From the NCBI GenBank assembly GCA_035934015.1, contig DASYYH010000006.1, forward strand, positions 271,106 through 335,105: a stretch of DNA of 64,000 nucleotides, in the 5' to 3' direction. Position 1 is the stretch's first letter; the number at the start of each line of letters is the position of its first letter. The notes under the pieces were generated by a model. That model saw nothing but the letters and a program-made list of their open reading frames with translations, searched no databases and had not been told where the DNA came from. Of this stretch, positions 60,104 to 64,000 are shown piece after piece. Both the position numbers and the translations under genes were made by a program. Source of the DNA: Candidatus Acidiferrales bacterium (GTDB taxonomy: Bacteria > Acidobacteriota > Terriglobia > Acidiferrales > UBA7541).

Positions 60104-60442
60104 ATGAATAGCCTATTGCGTCGAGTGAGCCAAGCGCTGGGTCTTGCAGCCGCGTTCCTGTTTGCGCTCAATATTTCTGCGCGCGCGGATGATTCGGCGA
60201 GTCTATACAAGGCAAAGTGCGCTGTGTGCCATGCGCCCGACGGCAGCGGCAACAACGTCATGGGAAAGCAACTTGGCGCTAAAGATTTGCGCTCGGAGGA
60301 AGTGCAGAAGAAATCCGATGCGGACCTGAACGGCGTTGTCACGAACGGTATGGCGCCGAAGATGCCGGCGTATAAGGACAAATTGACCGCCGACCAGATC
60401 AAGGGGCTTGTCGTCTATATTCGCGAACTGGCGAAAAAATAA
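60104..60442 (+). CDS. Monoheme c-type cytochrome
   Basis: A 112-residue protein with a signal peptide (LGLAAAFLFALNISARA), a single CAVCH haem site (Cys39, Cys42, His43) and a later Met (MAPKMPAY) as the second iron ligand. This is the class I cytochrome c fold. It follows the barrel gene by 59 nt after GGGAGG and should carry electrons in the periplasm to or from the decaheme protein. It is the last gene of the operon. Confidence 0.9.
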   Translation: MNSLLRRVSQALGLAAAFLFALNISARADDSASLYKAKCAVCHAPDGSGNNVMGKQLGAKDLRSEEVQKKSDADLNGVVTNGMAPKMPAYKDKLTADQIKGLVVYIRELAKK

Positions 60443-60745
60443 TCAGGCCCCTGGCACAACATCTCCAATGAAATTTCGCCGAACCCAGAGGCAGAAGTAT
60501 AGTAGAACGTGCCCGAGGAGTTGACCTTCGCCACCATCGCTCCTCCGTAAACGCTAAATTGGTCAGAATTGTGCTATCGAACTGCGCTGTGGATGCCGCA
60601 AGTGTCTATCCCACATACGGAAAGCCTTTCGATTTGATTTTCCGACAGACGAAAAATGAGGGATGGCGCACCCAAGGGGACGATTTTAGAACTTTTCTGG
60701 CTGGATTTGTGTCAAGTTTGCTACAGATTGACTGTCCTGAAGGAA
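60443..60745. other. Gene-poor stretch with a possible gene fragment and a long repeat
   Basis: About 300 nt without a sound gene. On the minus strand at roughly 60443-60576 there is a frame reading VYGGAMVAKVNSSGTFYY that resembles a fragment of a repeat-containing extracellular protein; it has no good start. From 60664 the region is part of the repeat described next. Confidence 0.4.
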
Positions 60746-60797
60746 CTAGGAGTCTCTGGAGGGTCTGCGGCTAAAAGCGCTCCGCTTTCGGGCGGCA
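60664..60797. repeat. Long direct repeat, copy 1
   Basis: This 134-bp sequence is repeated at 63867-64000 with one mismatch (base 60670, A against G). The second copy runs to the window edge, so the full repeat is longer. It covers the 3' end of the next gene and its downstream flank. Confidence 0.9.
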
Positions 60798-61072
60798 TGG
60801 CTGCTGCGATAATCTTCAAGCTCTGCATCTGTAATACGAAAAAGGGATTCCGAAGGATGATTTTCGCAGGCGGCTAGTTCGCGCCGAAGCTTGAGCGAAC
60901 ATACGTCCGGCGCATCTTGAAAGCTGACACGGCGCGCGCAAAATGCTTCCTGCGTGATGCTGATGGTAAATTCGCGCGTTTCGCTGGAAGCCTCACGCAC
61001 CATGAAACTGTATTCGCGAACAGTAACCTTCGACTGGAAGCCTATAAATTGTATCAGGATTTCTTTGGTCAC
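60746..61072 (-). CDS. Small conserved protein of unknown function
   Basis: A 108-residue protein with a GTG start after GAGG. The sequence has EILIQFIGFQSKVTVREYSF, then REFTISITQEAF, VSFQDAPDVCSLKLRRELA and RITDAELEDYRSSHA, a pattern that I associate with a short, well conserved acidobacterial protein without a named function. The last 17 codons (ending AFSRRPSRDS) are in the direct repeat. It is convergent with the cytochrome c gene. Confidence 0.65.
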   Translation of the reverse strand: MTKEILIQFIGFQSKVTVREYSFMVREASSETREFTISITQEAFCARRVSFQDAPDVCSLKLRRELAACENHPSESLFRITDAELEDYRSSHAARKRSAFSRRPSRDS

Positions 61073-61104
61073 TTGGGAGCCTCATTTCGTGGCAGCGAGC
61101 TGCA

Positions 61105-61128
61105 GCGAGCCCGTTTCAGCGGGCTCGC
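61105..61128 (-). terminator. Terminator-like hairpin after cspA
   Basis: A 9-bp stem GCGAGCCCG/CGGGCTCGC with a 6-nt loop begins 10 nt after the cspA stop. No clear T-run on the minus strand. Confidence 0.45.
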
Positions 61129-61138
61129 CTGTTTACCG

Positions 61139-61342
61139 CTAGAGGGCGGTGACGCTTGATGCCTGCAGGCCCTTGGGCCCCTTGGTCACTTCGAATTCAA
61201 CCGCCTGTGCCTCGTTAAGCGACTTATACCCCTCCGACTGGATCGCGGAGAAATGGACGAAAACGTCCTCGCCGGACTGACGCTGGATGAATCCAAAGCC
61301 CTTGCTGGCATTAAACCACTTCACTGTTCCTTGTTCTCTCAA
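61139..61342 (-). CDS. Cold-shock-domain protein (CspA family)
   Basis: A 67-residue cold-shock protein. [15 protein letters not shown] and [10 protein letters not shown] are the RNP1 and RNP2 RNA-binding motifs. It binds single-stranded RNA and DNA. The start codon is TTG, after AGAGAAG; an ATG does not occur earlier in frame. It is 60 nt below the tRNA terminator and may have its own promoter there. Confidence 0.95.
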   Translation of the reverse strand: MREQGTVKWFNASKGFGFIQRQSGEDVFVHFSAIQSEGYKSLNEAQAVEFEVTKGPKGLQASSVTAL

Positions 61343-61401
61343 CTTTGCTTCTCTTTTCTGTTTGAGCTATTTGGTGCTACTTCTCCACCGCCTCCAGGCA
61401 C

Positions 61402-61430
61402 AAAAAAAGCTGCAAGTGTGGACTTGCAGC
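61402..61430 (-). terminator. Rho-independent terminator of the tRNA-Arg transcript
   Basis: On the minus strand GCTGCAAGT-CCAC-ACTTGCAGC followed by seven T. It is 160 nt after the tRNA 3' end and separates it from cspA. Confidence 0.9.
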
Positions 61431-61589
61431 CCCTTCAACAATTCTAAAGGTTTTACAAGAGCAACAAACGCACCCCTATTATCGCCTGTTCTTGGTGCGG
61501 TGTCCATATCAATTCCGCGCCTTCCGTCATTTTGCAACAACAAAACGCGGCGGCCACGGGAGTCGTTCAAGGCACAGTGTATAAGAAAC

Positions 61590-61666
61590 TGGCGCGCCCG
61601 GAGAGATTCGAACTCCCGACCTTCTGGTTCGTAGCCAGACGCTCTATCCAGCTGAGCTACGGGCGC
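61590..61666 (-). tRNA. tRNA-Arg (anticodon ACG)
   Basis: A 77-nt gene with acceptor stem GCGCCCG/CGGGCGC, D-arm, anticodon stem TCTGG/CCAGA around the loop CTACGAA (anticodon ACG) and a T-arm with GTTCGAATC. The CCA end is encoded after discriminator G. It reads arginine CGU, and also CGC and CGA if A34 is deaminated by TadA. Confidence 0.95.
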
Positions 61667-61684
61667 TTTGAGTGCAACTGTCTC

Positions 61685-61714
61685 AGTTTACGACGCGGGT
61701 CGCTTTTGCTGCAA
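61685..61714 (-). promoter_or_regulatory. Possible tRNA-Arg promoter
   Basis: On the minus strand TTGCAG, 18-nt spacer and TAAACT, about 18 nt before the tRNA 5' end. Confidence 0.4.
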
Positions 61715-62158
61715 CCGCGAACTGTTTTTTTCTCACTCGCGGGATGTATATCTTCCGTTTGGATGCGTGGGCTATCCGCGAAACATCTAGTTTGCTCTGG
61801 GCGGAACGGAGAAAAGCGGACCCGGAGTGGAGGGCCGGCCACTTATCCGGCGTTTCTGTTCGATGTGCGATGCTCTTCGCCGCCTGCCCCGCGAGGTTCA
61901 CATTTCGACTGTTGGGATGCGGGATTCTTGCGCGAAGGAAAGAGTTACCGATAGACTGGACAAACGATGGAAGAAGGTAATACGCGGATAGTCAAATCTG
62001 TTTGTGGCACGAAACACATCGCGGCCGCGATTCGCCAGGTTGAATCATGTGCGAGTCCGGCGATCTCTTCAGAGGTCGAAAGGGCATTGAGCAATTTCAC
62101 GCCCAATGCAGGCTAGGCAAGCTCGGCGTGCGAACGAATACGCCGCGGGAGGATTTTC
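61715..62158. other. Gene-free stretch before the porin-like gene
   Basis: About 440 nt; open frames here are shadows of the tRNA region. No repeat or strong promoter was seen. A GGGAGG site just before 62159 belongs to the next gene. Confidence 0.4.
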
Positions 62159-63808
62159 ATGAGCAAGTTCATAGCAAATTATGTCGTGCGAGCCTTGATC
62201 CTGCCGTTGTTCATTATAGGAACAGGTGCACCTTGCTTCGCGCAAGGCTCTAACGCTTCGTCGAACCAGAATGCAGAAAACTCCGATCAACAAGCCGCCA
62301 TTAAAAAAGAGCTTGATGCCATGAAGAAACGCATCGCTGAGCTGGAAGCAGAGCTGAAGAAAAAGCGTTCGCAAGAGCAAGAGAAATCGAATGCCAAGCA
62401 GACCTCGCCAATAGAGGAATCTGCGTCAGTACATCCGGATACGAAGCCCAGACAAAAAACCGCCAAGATCGCTCCATTTTCAGATCATGACTGGACCTGG
62501 CTGAATGGCAATCCGCGCACAGAAACGCCCGCTTTCGATTCGAAATTCTTTACGCCGGAAGTTCGCGTGGATACCACATATACCTATGACTTCAACCATC
62601 CAAAGGATCACTCGATGGGCGGATCAAGCGAAATTTTCCGCGCACAGGAAGTTCAACTGGAACAACTTGGCGTCGGCGGCGACTTCCACTATGACAATGT
62701 GCGTGCGCGATTGATGACGCAGTTCGGCATGTATTCCGTTACCACGCCGCGAAATGACGCGAGTCCTGGCAATGGTCAGTGGGACCTCGCGGACGCTTAT
62801 CGGTACATTTCAGAAGCCTACGGCGGCTATCATTGGAATGTGCTGCACGGCATCAACCTGGACGCGGGAATCTTCATGTCGTATATCGGCCTATTCAGTT
62901 ACTACAATTTTGACAATTGGGCCTATCAACCGTCGTATGTTTCTTCAAACACGCCCTGGTTTTTCAATGGCGTGCGCATCCAGATTTTCCCGACGGCGCA
63001 TTTGAAAATCGAGCCATGGATCATCAATGGATGGCAGGCGTATGGCTCGGCGAACCACACACCCGGTGTTGGCGGTCAGATCAAATGGACTCCGGCTGGT
63101 TGGATAGAAATCATCTCCAACAATTATGGCGTCGGCGAGGATGATTTGTTCGTTCCCGGCCGCCGGCGTATACACACCGACGACAGCGTTGAGGTCAAAT
63201 ATTTTGACCAGCCCGAGCAGCCACTCGACAAAATGGCCTTTTCGCTGACCGGTGACATGGGTTGTGAATACGGAGCCGGCGTGAGCTGCCACGGTGATAC
63301 AAGAGGCGGCCCGAAACAGAGTTTCCTGGGCTTCATGGCCTACAACCGCTTCTGGTTTCATAAGGACTTGTACGGCGTGACCGTCGGAGGAGGCAAGATC
63401 AACAATCCGGGCCGCTATCTGGTCTTGATACCTCCAATCAACGGTGAGAGTGCTATCAGCGCGGCGACCAATTCGCCATACTTTACTGAGAATCCCGGCG
63501 ATCCATTCAAGGCATGGGACTCGTCATTCACGTTCGACTACATGCCCAAACAATACATCACCTTCCGCTGGGAATATGATTATCGCCATGCCAACGTTCC
63601 GTACTGGACCGGTCGCGGAGGAATCACACCTCCTGGCGGTAATAATGGTTCTCCCCAGGATTACGTCTGCATGAGCGGCACATCCTCCGGGCAAGCGGTT
63701 CTCGCGGCGGCCGAGACGGCCTGCGGCGGCGGGATCGGCAGCGTGTGGTTTCCGGATCTCCGCAAAAATCAATCTTTCATTGATATGGATATACTCGTGA
63801 AGTTCTGA
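62159..63808 (+). CDS. Porin-like outer-membrane beta-barrel protein
   Basis: A 549-residue protein with a signal peptide (ALILPLFIIGTGAPCFA), a short coiled coil (ELDAMKKRIAELEAELKKKR at about 58-77) and a barrel from about 130 (VRVDTTYTYDFNHP, FEVRVDT-like strands, YITFRWEYDYRHANVPYW), ending in a terminal aromatic (DMDILVKF). It resembles the BBP2/OprB-type outer-membrane families of Acidobacteria. The N-terminal coiled coil may anchor it to peptidoglycan. GGGAGGATTTTC precedes the ATG. Substrate unknown. Confidence 0.78.
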   Translation: MSKFIANYVVRALILPLFIIGTGAPCFAQGSNASSNQNAENSDQQAAIKKELDAMKKRIAELEAELKKKRSQEQEKSNAKQTSPIEESASVHPDTKPRQKTAKIAPFSDHDWTWLNGNPRTETPAFDSKFFTPEVRVDTTYTYDFNHPKDHSMGGSSEIFRAQEVQLEQLGVGGDFHYDNVRARLMTQFGMYSVTTPRNDASPGNGQWDLADAYRYISEAYGGYHWNVLHGINLDAGIFMSYIGLFSYYNFDNWAYQPSYVSSNTPWFFNGVRIQIFPTAHLKIEPWIINGWQAYGSANHTPGVGGQIKWTPAGWIEIISNNYGVGEDDLFVPGRRRIHTDDSVEVKYFDQPEQPLDKMAFSLTGDMGCEYGAGVSCHGDTRGGPKQSFLGFMAYNRFWFHKDLYGVTVGGGKINNPGRYLVLIPPINGESAISAATNSPYFTENPGDPFKAWDSSFTFDYMPKQYITFRWEYDYRHANVPYWTGRGGITPPGGNNGSPQDYVCMSGTSSGQAVLAAAETACGGGIGSVWFPDLRKNQSFIDMDILVKF

Positions 63809-63866
63809 CTTGAGTTGTGGGAGAGAACTCACTTGCGAAGGCTATGCACCACGGTCAAGAAGGACG

Positions 63867-64000
63867 TGGCGCGCCCAAGGGGACGATTTTAGAACTTTTC
63901 TGGCTGGATTTGTGTCAAGTTTGCTACAGATTGACTGTCCTGAAGGAACTAGGAGTCTCTGGAGGGTCTGCGGCTAAAAGCGCTCCGCTTTCGGGCGGCA
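63867..64000. repeat. Long direct repeat, copy 2 (cut by window edge)
   Basis: Copy of 60664-60797 with one mismatch, 3203 bp further on. The segment between the copies holds most of the small conserved gene, cspA, tRNA-Arg and the porin-like gene. Confidence 0.9.
63949..64000 (-). CDS. 3' end of a second copy of the small conserved protein
   Basis: Seventeen codons and part of the stop region identical to the end of the gene at 60746-61072 (ending AFSRRPSRDS, stop TAG). The rest lies beyond the window, so a duplicate gene or an assembly duplication is possible. Confidence 0.5.
   Translation of the reverse strand, partial: AARKRSAFSRRPSRDS

Noticed and set aside
61532..61954. A 140-codon plus-strand frame across the tRNA gene
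   Set aside because: It is antisense to tRNA-Arg, has no ribosome binding site and no recognisable protein features.

Overview
The window looks like chromosomal DNA of an acidobacterium (phylum Acidobacteriota, probably Terriglobia or Bryobacteria-like). This is inferred from gene types rather than from a marker gene: a CadC-like winged-helix protein fused to membrane helices, DUF1579, DinB and divergent polysaccharide deacetylase families, an ECF41 sigma factor, a PEP-CTERM protein, a decaheme porin-cytochrome cluster, and many short palindromic intergenic repeats. No 16S rRNA or other phylogenetic marker is present. One tRNA gene, tRNA-Arg(ACG), is present.

Left part (1-29 kb): CocE/NonD hydrolase, DUF1579 protein, a large YncE-phosphoesterase fusion, a 48-residue basic small protein, an S41 peptidase homologue lacking its catalytic dyad followed by a YibQ-type lipoprotein, an LhgO-like oxidoreductase, a Tat-exported asparaginase, an ABC transporter pair, a PEMT/ICMT-type membrane methyltransferase and an S9 peptidase. 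A 0.7-kb block of hairpin-rich repeats follows, then a START/CDP-alcohol phosphatidyltransferase/GtrA operon, a CadC-like regulator, twin NTF2-like proteins, a LytS/LytTR two-component pair, a TPR protein, a PEP-CTERM protein and an ECF41 sigma factor module (DoxX-sigma divergent from an AhpD-like target with a recognisable ECF41 promoter).

Middle (29-36.3 kb): a HTH/zinc-like accessory protein whose frame never closes for 5.4 kb and runs antisense to a deoxynucleoside kinase, a tryptophanase and a double-domain M42 peptidase. Next come a DUF5343 gene with an operator-like promoter and a HicA/HicB toxin-antitoxin pair in an unusual convergent arrangement. Near 30 kb the + strand changes from C-rich to G-rich whatever the gene orientation, which suggests an origin-like skew switch or an inversion boundary.

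Right part (36.3-64 kb): a DmpA-type peptidase, a sensor kinase, a metallophosphoesterase, an amidohydrolase, methyltransferases, the E1 subunit of 2-oxoglutarate dehydrogenase, a DinB protein, a Tat-signal HisC-like aminotransferase, a zinc-ribbon protein, rpsU, glgC, an enolase with an N-terminal extension and another aminotransferase. Then comes the most coherent system in the window: a Crp/Fnr regulator with two tandem GTGA-N6-TCAC palindromes in front of it and a third at a class-II activator position (-41.5) before an operon for a DmsE-type decaheme cytochrome, an MtrB/PioB outer-membrane barrel and a monoheme cytochrome c. This is a candidate regulated extracellular electron conduit. 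The window ends with a small conserved protein, cspA, tRNA-Arg, a porin-like barrel and a second copy of a sequence found 3.2 kb earlier.
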